Shown: piece after piece, positions 52,693-61,221 of the stretch | Layout of the letters: each line of letters starts with the position of its first letter | Position numbering within the stretch: position 1 is the stretch's first letter | Assembly (NCBI RefSeq): GCF_900302475.1 | Contig: NZ_OMOQ01000002.1 | Span: 372,001-436,000 of the forward strand | Direction: 5' to 3' | DNA length: 64,000 bases | Origin: Defluviimonas aquaemixtae | GTDB taxonomy: Bacteria > Pseudomonadota > Alphaproteobacteria > Rhodobacterales > Rhodobacteraceae | Translations under genes and position numbers: made by a program | The notes under the pieces: model-generated | The model's database searches: none | The model's input: only the letters and a program-made list of their open reading frames with translations | What the model was told of the DNA's origin: nothing

Positions 52693-53424
52693 CGCCCAGC
52701 CGGTGCCGCCGCTCTTCGTGAAGGCGCGCCGGCAAACCGAGATTTGCAACGCCTGCCGTTCCTAAGAAGGCTTCTGTTCCTTCTTCCCCTCGATGGTGGC
52801 CAGGGCCAGGGCTGCAATTTTGAGCGCGAGGACCAGTACTCAGACCATCGCCGCATCTTCCACCAAGCGGTCTTGTACGGCTTCCTCATGTGCTTCGCCT
52901 CGACTTCGGCGGCGACGCTGATGCTCTACATCCTTAGGCTCGAGGCGCTCTATTCATTCTTCAGTATGCCAAAGCTTCTCGGTGTGCCCTGTGGCATCCT
53001 TCTGTTAATCGGCTGCGCCGGTCCGGCAAATCTGAAGACGCACGCTGACCCGACGCTCGGCGCGGTCCGGGTCTGGGGCGGCGAGATGGCGATCGTCCCT
53101 CTTCTCGGCCTTGTCGGGCTGAGCGGGCTCGCATCATACGCCGCGATCGGAACGGCACTGGTCGCGCCGCTTCTTGCGGTTCATCTCGGATCGGTGCTCA
53201 CGTTCTTCCTGCCCCTGCCCTACACAAAATTTGTTCACGGCCATTTCCGTTTTGCGGCTTTGACTGCCGAAGAAGGCCGAAAACTGGTCGCCTCCGCCCC
53301 GTCCGGCAGCGGGAAAAGGCGCTGCGGTCGTGATCGGCGTGTCGGCGATAAGGCGAGGGCAAGACGCGCTGTCTTTCTTGGAAACCACCAAGTCCTCGCT
53401 TGCCACGTGAGCAGCCGACGTTAG
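52682..53424 (+). pseudogene. tcuB: Tricarballylate utilisation iron-sulfur membrane protein (TcuB) pseudogene
   Basis: ATG 52682, overlapping the tcuA end, encodes the TcuB start MSPDAQPVPPLFVKARRQTE and ICNACR, then a stop at 52763-52765. The rest, in another frame from about 52815, matches the C-terminal membrane half of TcuB: YSDHRRIFHQAVLYGFLMCF, TFFLPLPYTKFVHGHFRFAAL. The central part with most of the iron-sulfur cysteines is deleted. The tail after about 53290 is unrelated. TcuB re-oxidises the FADH2 of TcuA in Salmonella, so loss of both abolishes the pathway. Confidence 0.85.
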
Positions 53425-53463
53425 ATTTGAACCGTCGAACAAAAAGCCACCGGGAGGAATACA

Positions 53464-54423
53464 GTGAAACTAATCAAGCATCTTGCCGTCGCCGCGATCG
53501 TGGCCGGCGCGCCCGCCTACGCACAGGAACAGCTTTCCGTCGCTACAGGCGGCACCGGTGGGGTCTACTACCCCATGGGCGGCGGCCTCGCCGAGCTGAT
53601 CAACAAACACATCGATGGTTATGCCGCGACTGCCGAGGTCACAGGTGCGTCGGTCGAGAATGTCGGGCTCATCGCGACTGGCGACGCCGACCTCGCGCTC
53701 GCGCTTGCCGACACCGTTCAGCAGGCGCAGACTGGGACCGGCCGTTTCGAGGGGCAGCAGCTCGAACAGCTTCGCGCGATCGCGTCCGTCTACGCGAACA
53801 TGGTGCAGATCGTGACGCTCGCCGATAGCGGCATCGCCACGCTCGAGGACCTGAAAGGCAAGCGCGTGTCGGTCGGCGCGCCCGGATCGGGCACAGAGGT
53901 TAACGCCCAGACAATCCTGACCGCCAACGGCATTAGCTACGACGACATCGACGAACAGCGGCTGAACTTCAACGAAACCGCCGACGCGCTCGCCAATGGC
54001 GACATTGACGCGGGTTTCTGGAGCGTCGGCGCGCCGACATCATCGATCCTGAACCTCTCGACGACAAACAGCATCGGTGTCATCCAGCTTAGCGACGATG
54101 AGATCGCGGCCGCCCGCGCCGCCGAGCCGGTCTTCGCCGCGACGACGCTGCCCGGAGGAACCTACGAGGGTGTCGACGCGGACGTCACGGTACTGGGCGT
54201 TCCCAACGTGCTCGTCGCGTCGTCCGAGATGCCGGACGACCTCGCCTACGCGATCACGAAGGCGATGTTCGAGAACATTGCCGAATTGCAGGCGGTGCAC
54301 CCTGCGGCCAATGAGACGACGATCGACTTCACACTCGTCGCGACGCCTATCCCGCTGCATCCGGGCGCCATCCGCTACTACGAGGAAGCCGGCGCCACCA
54401 TCCCGGACAACCTGCGCCCGTGA
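53464..54423 (+). CDS. TAXI-family TRAP transporter solute-binding protein
   Basis: The 319-residue exported protein has a signal peptide (LAVAAIVAGAPAYAQ). It shows the TAXI-type mature start LSVATGGTGGVYYPMGGGLAELIN and later conserved DLKGKRVSVGAPGSGTEVNA, plus LHPGAIRYYEEAG at the end. These proteins bind carboxylates, amino acids or related anions and hand them to a TRAP permease. GTG 53464 follows GGGAGGAATACA. It overlaps the DUF1850 gene by four bases. Next to tcuAB remnants, a tricarboxylate is a reasonable ligand guess. Confidence 0.92.
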   Translation: MKLIKHLAVAAIVAGAPAYAQEQLSVATGGTGGVYYPMGGGLAELINKHIDGYAATAEVTGASVENVGLIATGDADLALALADTVQQAQTGTGRFEGQQLEQLRAIASVYANMVQIVTLADSGIATLEDLKGKRVSVGAPGSGTEVNAQTILTANGISYDDIDEQRLNFNETADALANGDIDAGFWSVGAPTSSILNLSTTNSIGVIQLSDDEIAAARAAEPVFAATTLPGGTYEGVDADVTVLGVPNVLVASSEMPDDLAYAITKAMFENIAELQAVHPAANETTIDFTLVATPIPLHPGAIRYYEEAGATIPDNLRP

Positions 54424-54881
54424 GGCGTATCGCCGGGGGAGCGCTGATCGCGCTCCTTATCGCACAAGCGGGCGTGGCGGGCGTTTTGACCGCCACGCTC
54501 GAGGACGGGACGGAGATCGCACGGTTCGAGATTCCGGAGGGATCCGGGTGGTGCGTCCTCTGGCGTCATTCGGTGAAGGGGTTCGAGGTGGCGGACTGCT
54601 ACGAGAACCGGGGCGGCCGCATGGTTCTCGTGCGGTCGCACCTTCCAGACTTCGCCGCGGGGCTCGATCACATCCCCGGGCGAGGACGCCAGGTTTCGGA
54701 CGGAGGCGGCGGCTACTGGATCGAAGATCTGGACGAGCCTGTGCCGGGCGATGCCTATGTTCTGAGGCTGGGGCGCGGCAACGTCGACCACCGGCTGCGC
54801 GTTGGCGATGACATTCAGTCGCTGTCCGAACGAGCGCCCCGTGCGCGCGTACGGATCGCCTTGACGGGGGATAGGGACTGA
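54420..54881 (+). CDS. DUF1850-domain protein of TAXI-TRAP loci
   Basis: The 153-residue protein has an N-terminal hydrophobic segment (IAGGALIALLIAQAGVAGVL) that may be a signal or anchor. The mature part contains the DUF1850 pattern: GWCVLWRHSVKGFEVADCYE and later the Y-W-I-E segment near residue 100 and GNVDHRLRVGD. Genes of this family often sit between the TAXI binding protein and the fused permease, as here, but their role is unknown. Its start overlaps the previous stop (GTGA) and its stop overlaps the permease ATG by one base. Confidence 0.85.
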   Translation: MRRIAGGALIALLIAQAGVAGVLTATLEDGTEIARFEIPEGSGWCVLWRHSVKGFEVADCYENRGGRMVLVRSHLPDFAAGLDHIPGRGRQVSDGGGGYWIEDLDEPVPGDAYVLRLGRGNVDHRLRVGDDIQSLSERAPRARVRIALTGDRD

Positions 54882-56863
54882 TGGTGACCGAAACGGACGT
54901 GAAGCCCGCCCAGCGTAAGGAGTCGGCTGTCGTGCTTCGGCTGATCGCCGTTGTCGGGATCGCGCTGTCGCTCTTTCAACTCTATGCGGCCGGCGTTCAG
55001 CCGCTCGGCCTTTTCTTCCAGCGCCCGATCCACCTGGGCTTCATTCTGGTCCTGTGCTTCCTGATCTACCCGGCCTTCGGGCCGCACAGGCCGCGTGGCG
55101 TGATCGGTTGGCTCATCGATGCCACTCTCATTCTTTGCGGAATCGTCGTCGGGTTCTGGGTTCCCTGGAACATCGACGTCATCTCGAATGCGATATTCCC
55201 ACGACAGATCGACGTCACAATCGGGGTGATCACCACGCTGGTCGTGCTCGAAGGCGCGCGCCGTGCCGTCGGGCTCGGCATGACGATCATCGGCGCCTTT
55301 TTTCTCGCCTATGCCTTCGCTGGAAGCCGTGGGGAGTTGCCGTGGCTCGCGGACTGGATGCCCGGCATCCTCAACCATCGCGGCTATCCACTCGAGCGCG
55401 TCGCGAGCCAGATGACGCTTGGCGCAGAAGGCATTTTCGGCATTCCGCTCGGAGTGGCCGCCACGTTCATTTTCGTCTTCGTTCTGTTCGGGGCGTTTCT
55501 GGAGGTCACCGGCGCAGGGAAGTTCTTCATCGACCTCGCCTATGCCGCAACCGGGCGGCAGCGCGGCGGTCCGGCCAAGGCGGCAGTAATCGCCTCGGCG
55601 GGAATGGGATCGATATCCGGTTCGGCGATCGCCAATGTCGTGACGACCGGAGCCTTCACCATTCCGTTGATGAAGCGGCTGGGATACCGGCCGGCGCAGG
55701 CCGGCGGGATCGAGGCGGCCGCGTCCACGGGTGGTCAGATCATGCCGCCGCTCATGGGAGCAGGCGCCTTCCTTATGAGCGAGTTCACGCGCGTGCCCTA
55801 CGTGGATATCGTGCTCGTCTCGATCTTCCCGGCCATTCTCTATTTCGGTGCGGTCTACCTTCTCGTTCACATCGCTGCAGTGAAGCAGGGCATGAGAGGC
55901 ATGTCGGCCGAGGAACTGCCAAGCGTCAGGGCCGTGCTTGCCGAGGGCTGGCACTTTCTGCTGCCGCTTGTCGCGCTGACATGGCTGCTCGTCGCAGGCT
56001 ACTCCCCGATGCGGGTCGGGTTTTACGCCATCGTAGCGGTTCTGGCCGCCGCCGCGGCCCGGGCTATTTGGTTCTTCATGGTGAACGGGCCCACGTACGC
56101 GGGATTTGTGCGGCTGTGCCGCCACGGCCTATCGCTCACGCTTGAGGCGCTGGAGCTTGGCGCGCGGAACGCGGTTGCTGTCTCGATGGCCTGCGCGGTC
56201 GCAGGGATCATCGTGGGGATTGTCGGCCTGACCGGGCTCGGCTTAAAGTTCTCGGCGATGATGCTCGCCTTTTCGGGGGGTAACCTCTTTCTGGCGCTCA
56301 TCATCGTGATCATCGCGAGCCTCGTTCTCGGCATGGGCTTGCCAGTGACGGCGGCCTACATCGTGCTGATTATCCTCGTGGGTCCGGCTCTGACGGAGGA
56401 GTTCGGAGTCCCGCTCCTGATCGCTCATCTGGTGGTCTTCTGGTATTCGCAGGATTCGAACGTGACGCCGCCCGTCGCGCTTGCCGGTTTTGCGGGGGCG
56501 GCGATAGCCGGGTCGAAACCACTGGAGACGAGCCTTCAAGCCTGGAAGTTCGCCAAGGGTCTATATCTGATCCCGCTCTTCATGGTTTTCAACGAATCGA
56601 TCATCCTCGGTGGGCCGCTGCCACTTGTGCTCTGGAACGGAGCAATCGCGATACTTGCCATCGTCGCATTCGCCGCCGCGCTTGAGGGTTTTCTCTGGGC
56701 GCCGATGCCGACGTGGCAGCGTGCGATCCTCATCCCCGGGGTCGTGGGGATATTCTGGCCCGACCTCGCTATGGAGATTGCCGGATCCGCAGTCTTGATG
56801 GCAGTCCTGATCTTCAACTGGGCGGCGCGTCGAAGTGCGCCGATCGCGACCGCCGAGAGCTAG
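54881..56863 (+). CDS. TRAP transporter permease, fused 4TM/12TM (DctQM-type)
   Basis: The 660-residue protein combines the small DctQ-like part (about residues 15-150) and the large DctM-like part in one chain, the form usual for TAXI systems. Typical segments are AVIASAGMGSISGSAIANVVTTGAFTIPLMK, GGQIMPPLMGAGAFLMSEF and LGMGLPVTAAYIVLIILVGPAL, each broken here to key motifs. About 16-18 membrane spans are predicted. It imports the ligand caught by the TAXI protein using a sodium or proton gradient. Confidence 0.92.
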   Translation: MVTETDVKPAQRKESAVVLRLIAVVGIALSLFQLYAAGVQPLGLFFQRPIHLGFILVLCFLIYPAFGPHRPRGVIGWLIDATLILCGIVVGFWVPWNIDVISNAIFPRQIDVTIGVITTLVVLEGARRAVGLGMTIIGAFFLAYAFAGSRGELPWLADWMPGILNHRGYPLERVASQMTLGAEGIFGIPLGVAATFIFVFVLFGAFLEVTGAGKFFIDLAYAATGRQRGGPAKAAVIASAGMGSISGSAIANVVTTGAFTIPLMKRLGYRPAQAGGIEAAASTGGQIMPPLMGAGAFLMSEFTRVPYVDIVLVSIFPAILYFGAVYLLVHIAAVKQGMRGMSAEELPSVRAVLAEGWHFLLPLVALTWLLVAGYSPMRVGFYAIVAVLAAAAARAIWFFMVNGPTYAGFVRLCRHGLSLTLEALELGARNAVAVSMACAVAGIIVGIVGLTGLGLKFSAMMLAFSGGNLFLALIIVIIASLVLGMGLPVTAAYIVLIILVGPALTEEFGVPLLIAHLVVFWYSQDSNVTPPVALAGFAGAAIAGSKPLETSLQAWKFAKGLYLIPLFMVFNESIILGGPLPLVLWNGAIAILAIVAFAAALEGFLWAPMPTWQRAILIPGVVGIFWPDLAMEIAGSAVLMAVLIFNWAARRSAPIATAES

Positions 56864-57001
56864 TGCGGCGCAGCCTTGGAACGCGCGAACGATCGTGCGA
56901 CCTCGATATTGCTATCAGGAAAAATATCATACACTGAGAGGAAACGAGGTTGGTATGGTCCGTACCCCGCTATCGCCGGGAACGGCCAGCGAGGAGAGTT
57001 C

Positions 57002-57631
57002 ATGTCCGCCGCCATATTGCAGCAGGATCCCCACCGCACCCGCGACGAATGCGAGAACGTGCTCGAGGTCGCAATCGGCCGCGAAGTGCGCGCCTTTCGT
57101 CACCAAAGCGGGATGACGGTGGCCGAGCTGTCGCGGCGCACCGGGTTGTCGATCGGCATGCTGTCCAAGATCGAAAATGGCAACACTTCGCCCTCCCTCA
57201 ACACGCTTCAGTCGCTCGCGCATGCACTGAGTGTGCCGCTGACTTCGTTTTTCCGGCGCTTCGAGGATGTTCATCACGCGGTTCACACCAGAAGCGGCGA
57301 GGGCGTGGAGATAGAGCGACGTGGCACGCGCGCGGGGCACCAGTACAACCTCTTGGGCCATCTAGGCGCGAACACAACCGGCGTCGTGGTCGAGCCGTAC
57401 CTGATCACGCTGAGTTCGGATGCCGACGTGTTTCCGACCTTCCAGCACGAGGGTATAGAGACAATCTATATGCTCGAAGGAGAGATTGACTATCGCCACG
57501 GCAAAGCAGTTTTCTCTCTCAAACCGGGCGATACGCTTTTCTTCGATGCGGACACTCCGCACGGGCCCGAGAAGCTCGTCAACCTTCCTGCGCGGTTCCT
57601 TTCGGTCATCGCCTATCCTCAGCGAAAATAG
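57002..57631 (+). CDS. XRE-family regulator with C-terminal cupin domain
   Basis: The 209-residue protein has an XRE HTH at about residues 24-80 (VAELSRRTGLSIGMLSKIEN, GNTSPSLNTLQSLA) and a C-terminal cupin_2 domain (HEGIETIYMLEGEIDYRHG, LKPGDTLFFDADTPHGPEKL). Such proteins sense small metabolites and control nitrogen, polyamine or sulfur use. GGAGAGTTC precedes the ATG. It is followed by the ammonium transporter and methylamine-type cluster and may control it, though a TRAP operon lies just upstream in the same direction. An imperfect GGTA...TACC dyad occurs near 56953-56967. Confidence 0.88.
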   Translation: MSAAILQQDPHRTRDECENVLEVAIGREVRAFRHQSGMTVAELSRRTGLSIGMLSKIENGNTSPSLNTLQSLAHALSVPLTSFFRRFEDVHHAVHTRSGEGVEIERRGTRAGHQYNLLGHLGANTTGVVVEPYLITLSSDADVFPTFQHEGIETIYMLEGEIDYRHGKAVFSLKPGDTLFFDADTPHGPEKLVNLPARFLSVIAYPQRK

Positions 57632-57790
57632 AGCCCGCGCCGCCTGGTAATCGCTGCACCGACCGCTTCCGATGGCTCCGGGTAGTAAGATATTGGCCGT
57701 TCGCGCTTTCGCCTGTGTTGCATGGTCTTGGACCCAGCGCACGACGCTGACGCCGAACGAACACACATCTTGCCGGGTACCAATCAAGAG

Positions 57791-57820
57791 TTGACAGACG
57801 CCAAGCACGATACGCAGAAT
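57791..57820 (+). promoter_or_regulatory. Putative sigma-70-type promoter of amt
   Basis: TTGACA at 57791-57796 and, after 18 bases, CAGAAT at 57815-57820 (four of six matches to the consensus) lie 87 bases before the amt start. I see no convincing sigma-54 box in the 275-base gap. The gap holds no gene. Confidence 0.4.
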
Positions 57821-57906
57821 CTAAGGAATAAATATTCACCTACGGGAATTCCAGTCGGAAACTGGGTGAGGACTTCTGGTAAAGGAAGCCAACAGGGAGA
57901 GCGAAA

Positions 57907-59274
57907 GTGGATGGAAATCTAAACGCACTGACAACGGTGTTTACTGAGTTCTACTACTGGGTCACCGTCGTGTTCATGTTCCTGATCCATGTGGGGTTCT
58001 GCATGTACGAAGTTGGCGCAAGCCGGCGCAGAAACCACATGCATACGCTGATGAAAAACGTCATGCTCATTCCGCTGGTGACGGTAACGTTCTTCTTCTT
58101 CGGATGGTGGATTTACTGGGCCTTCCCCGACTTCCCGCTGTTCGGCGGGCTGAATCTCGAGGCCGGGGCGGCCAACCTGCCGTGGGCGGACACGATGGCG
58201 ACCAATCTCGGCGACCGGATCACCGGCGTCTTCTGGGCTGCCTTCTTGCTGTTTTCGTGGACCGCCGCGTCGATCGTGTCAGGTTCGGTGATCGAGCGCA
58301 TCCGGTCGAGCGCGTTCTGGGTACACGCCGTGATGATCGGGTCAGTCTGGTGGATCATCGACGCCGCCTGGGGTTGGCACTACGCCGGCTGGATGGTGCG
58401 GGAGCTTGGCTACCACGATGCCTATGCTTCGGGCGTGATTCACGCAATCGCCGGTGGCTATGCGCTTGGCATCCTCACGGTGCTCGGTCCGCGCGTTGGC
58501 AAGTTTGCGCCGGACGGGACGCCACGGGACATCCCGCCGCATAATCCCTGGCTCCTCACGATCGGGCTGTTCCTGATCTACACGGGCTTCTGGGGATTCT
58601 ATGCCGCCTGCAACGTTCCGGTGATCTCTCCCGAAGCGATCGGCGGTCAAATTACCGGGGTGACGTGGACGGCGACGAACATCTATCTTGGCCCGACCAC
58701 GCTTTCCGCGATCACGTTCAACTTCTTAATGTCGCTATCGGGCGGCCTGTTGGCAGGCTACGTGGTGTCGCGCGGCGACGCGTTCTGGACCTTCTCGGGC
58801 GGCCTTGCCGGCATCATCACCGCGTCGGCAGGCAACGACCTTTACCACCCGATCCAGGCAATGCTGATCGGAGCCCTGGGTGTCGTGATCGTCTACAAGA
58901 TGCACTACTGGGTCGAGCGCCGGTTCAAGATCGACGACGCGGTCGGTGCCGTAGCCGTGCATGGCTATGCCGGAATCGTGGGTCTGATCGTCGCCGGTTT
59001 CGTTCTGTGGGGTGCACCGTCTTCGCCCTATGAAGGCTACGCGACGGTCAACCCGCTCGGTCAGACGATCGGCGCGATCATCATGTTCGGCGTTCTGGGC
59101 TTCCTGCCTGCCTTCGTGCTGGCCAAGATCCAGAAGGCGGCGGGTGTGTTGCGCATCCCCGAGGAGGTTGAGATCCAGGGGCTCGACTACGCAGAGAACC
59201 ATGCCTACGAGGATGCCGTGGCGGCAATCATCGAAGCCGACAAGGCCCATTTTGCGACGCGCAACAAGAGTTGA
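57907..59274 (+). CDS. amt: Ammonium/methylammonium transporter
   Basis: The 455-residue membrane protein has eleven or so spans and the twin pore histidines: H in ASGVIHAIAGG (near residue 180) and H in VGAVAVHGYAG (near residue 355). The hydrophobic gate phenylalanine region FMFLIHVGFCMYEVG and the DDAVGAVAVHG motif are present. E. coli AmtB has 428 residues. The start is GTG 57907 after GGGAGAGCGAAA. The operon with GmaS-type genes suggests that methylammonium may be the real substrate or a co-substrate. Confidence 0.93.
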   Translation: MDGNLNALTTVFTEFYYWVTVVFMFLIHVGFCMYEVGASRRRNHMHTLMKNVMLIPLVTVTFFFFGWWIYWAFPDFPLFGGLNLEAGAANLPWADTMATNLGDRITGVFWAAFLLFSWTAASIVSGSVIERIRSSAFWVHAVMIGSVWWIIDAAWGWHYAGWMVRELGYHDAYASGVIHAIAGGYALGILTVLGPRVGKFAPDGTPRDIPPHNPWLLTIGLFLIYTGFWGFYAACNVPVISPEAIGGQITGVTWTATNIYLGPTTLSAITFNFLMSLSGGLLAGYVVSRGDAFWTFSGGLAGIITASAGNDLYHPIQAMLIGALGVVIVYKMHYWVERRFKIDDAVGAVAVHGYAGIVGLIVAGFVLWGAPSSPYEGYATVNPLGQTIGAIIMFGVLGFLPAFVLAKIQKAAGVLRIPEEVEIQGLDYAENHAYEDAVAAIIEADKAHFATRNKS

Positions 59275-59286
59275 GGAGGATCTGGA

Positions 59287-59502
59287 ATGTCTACAATCGG
59301 TTATGACAGCTGGGCCGTTGATATTGCCGAAGTCGGCGCGATCTATCCTTTCCAGGGCTGGGAGGTGCTGATGACGATCGTCGGCGTCGCATTCTGGATC
59401 GGCTGGCACCGCCTCCAGTTCGTGCGCGAGGGCAAACACCTCGAGGAAGCGAAGCAGATAGGCGACCCCGAGAAGGTCGCCAAGGCGCTCGAACGATACT
59501 AG
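59287..59502 (+). CDS. Small membrane protein following amt
   Basis: The 71-residue protein has one central hydrophobic span (GWEVLMTIVGVAFWIGWHRL, residues about 24-42) and a charged helical tail (EGKHLEEAKQIGDPEKVAKALERY). It begins 12 bases after the amt stop with a GAGGAGGATCTGGA ribosome site, so it is clearly expressed with amt. I recognise no known family. It is followed by a terminator hairpin, so amt and this gene form a unit of their own. It may be an accessory or regulatory subunit of the transporter. Confidence 0.82.
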   Translation: MSTIGYDSWAVDIAEVGAIYPFQGWEVLMTIVGVAFWIGWHRLQFVREGKHLEEAKQIGDPEKVAKALERY

Positions 59503-59510
59503 CAGCCATG

Positions 59511-59541
59511 AACCCGGGCCGGGCAATCCTGCCCGGGTTTC
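59511..59541 (+). terminator. Rho-independent-like terminator after the amt unit
   Basis: AACCCGGGC (59511-59519) pairs perfectly with GCCCGGGTT (59531-59539), loop of eleven bases, followed by TCC. It lies 8 bases past the small membrane-protein stop. Downstream an AT-rich stretch (AATATATTATTCG) may hold the promoter of the next operon. Confidence 0.6.
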
Positions 59542-59627
59542 CACCCATGAATATATTATTCGTGATGGTTGAGGCCGCGCTCGCGTCCTGCTAGCGTGTC
59601 CAAACGCCACTAGTAGGGTTGACGCCC

Positions 59628-60524
59628 ATGTGCGGGATTGTCGGACTATTCCTGAAGGACAAATCGCTCGAACCCCGGCTCGGCGAGCTTCTGACATCGA
59701 TGCTCGTCACGATGAGCGACCGGGGGCCGGACAGCGCAGGAATTGCGATTTATGGCACGGATAAAGGCGATTTCGTGAAGCTGACCGTTCAGTCGCCTGA
59801 TCCGGGCTCGGATTTCGCGGGGCTGGCCGGGGAACTGGGGGCTGCCATCGGCGCCGAGATGGAGCAGCGCGACAAGGATACGCATTGCGTGCTTGTCGTG
59901 CCGGCCGCGAAGGCTGCGGAAGCGCGCCGCGCGCTTGCCGAGATCAGACCCGCCATCCGGGTGATGAGCGTCGGCGACACGATGGAGATCTACAAGGAGG
60001 TCGGGCTGCCGAAGGCGGTCGCGGACCGCTTCGGCATCGCGAAGATGAGCGGCACGCACGGCATCGGCCACACCCGCATGGCGACCGAGTCTGCGGTCAC
60101 GACGCTTGGCGCGCATCCATTCTCGACCGGTCCGGATCAGTGTCTCGTTCACAACGGCTCGCTTTCGAACCACAACAGCCTGCGCCGAATGCTATCGCGC
60201 GAAGGCATCTCGACGGAGACGGAGAACGATACCGAGGTGGGCGCGGCCTATCTGACGTGGAAGATGCGGAATGGCGCGGCATTGAGTGAGGCGCTGCAAT
60301 GCGGCATTGCGGATCTCGACGGGTTCTACACATTCGTCGTCGGCACGAAAGACGGCTTTGGCGTCGTGCGCGACCCGATTGCCTGCAAGCCCGCCGTGAT
60401 GGCCGAGACGGACCAGTACGTCGCCTTCGGCTCGGAATACCGGGCGCTCGTTGATCTGCCCGGCATAGAGTCCGCCAAGGTTTGGGAACCGGAACCCGCC
60501 ACTGTCTATTTCTGGAACCACTGA
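59628..60524 (+). CDS. mgsA: Class II glutamine amidotransferase subunit, MgsA/GlxB-like
   Basis: The 298-residue protein starts MCGIVGLFLKDKS, with Cys2 as the N-terminal nucleophile of class II amidotransferases, and has the R-G-P-D-S-A-G motif and HTRMATES. It corresponds to the amidotransferase-like part of glutamate synthase, split off as in N-methylglutamate synthase (MgsA) or rhizobial GlxB. ATG 59628 is set by the need for Cys at position 2. It is three bases from the next gene, so they form a complex of three subunits with the following two. Confidence 0.85.
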   Translation: MCGIVGLFLKDKSLEPRLGELLTSMLVTMSDRGPDSAGIAIYGTDKGDFVKLTVQSPDPGSDFAGLAGELGAAIGAEMEQRDKDTHCVLVVPAAKAAEARRALAEIRPAIRVMSVGDTMEIYKEVGLPKAVADRFGIAKMSGTHGIGHTRMATESAVTTLGAHPFSTGPDQCLVHNGSLSNHNSLRRMLSREGISTETENDTEVGAAYLTWKMRNGAALSEALQCGIADLDGFYTFVVGTKDGFGVVRDPIACKPAVMAETDQYVAFGSEYRALVDLPGIESAKVWEPEPATVYFWNH

Positions 60525-60526
60525 AC

Positions 60527-61210
60527 ATGCAGACGATCGACCTCGACACCGAAGGTTTGCGCACACTCAACGCAACGCTTCAGGCTCAGAACGGCACGAC
60601 GAACCAGACCGCGTGGGAGGTCGTCAACCCCAAGGGCAGCCATGCTCTGGCCGTCGGGCTCGACGCGCCGGTCGACGTCACGATCCGGGGGTCGACGGGA
60701 TACTACTGCGCCGGGATGAACAAGCAGGCGACGATCCGCGTCGCAGGCTCCGCCGGGCCGGGCGTGGCCGAGAACATGATGTCGGGCACGGTGGTCATCG
60801 AGGGCGACGCGAGCCAGTATGCCGGCGCCACCGGCCACGGCGGGCTTCTTGTGATCAAGGGCAACGCGTCGTCGCGCTGCGGCATCTCGATGAAGGGCAT
60901 CGATATCGTGGTTCAAGGCAATATCGGCCACATGTCGGCCTTCATGGCGCAATCCGGCAACCTCGTCGTCTGCGGCGATGCGGGCGATGCGCTGGGGGAT
61001 AGCCTCTACGAGGCGCGGATCTTCGTGCGCGGCAAGGTCAAGAGCCTCGGCGCCGACTGCATCGAGAAGGAGATGCGGCCGGAGCATCTGGAGATCCTGC
61101 GCGACCTTCTGGACCGCGCCGGTGTCGACGCGAAGCCAGAGGAGTTCCGGCGCTACGGCTCGGCCAGGAAGCTCTACAACTTCCACATCGACAACGCGGC
61201 GGCGTATTGA
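60527..61210 (+). CDS. mgsB: GXGXG-domain subunit, MgsB/GlxC-like
   Basis: The 227-residue protein is the GXGXG beta-helix domain of glutamate synthase as a stand-alone subunit: repeated G-x-x-G-x-G turns such as GSTGYYCAGMNKQATIRVAG, GDASQYAGATGHGGLLVIKG and GNASSRCGISMKGIDIVVQG, each a short repeat. Length equals that of GlxC/MgsB proteins. It starts two bases after the amidotransferase gene and is 11 bases before the FMN-binding subunit. Confidence 0.87.
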   Translation: MQTIDLDTEGLRTLNATLQAQNGTTNQTAWEVVNPKGSHALAVGLDAPVDVTIRGSTGYYCAGMNKQATIRVAGSAGPGVAENMMSGTVVIEGDASQYAGATGHGGLLVIKGNASSRCGISMKGIDIVVQGNIGHMSAFMAQSGNLVVCGDAGDALGDSLYEARIFVRGKVKSLGADCIEKEMRPEHLEILRDLLDRAGVDAKPEEFRRYGSARKLYNFHIDNAAAY

Positions 61211-61221
61211 GGGGCGGGGGA

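Noticed and set aside
57632..57906. A sigma-54 (-24/-12) promoter for amt
   Set aside because: No TGGCAC-N5-TTGCA match was found in the gap; a sigma-70-like pair fits better.
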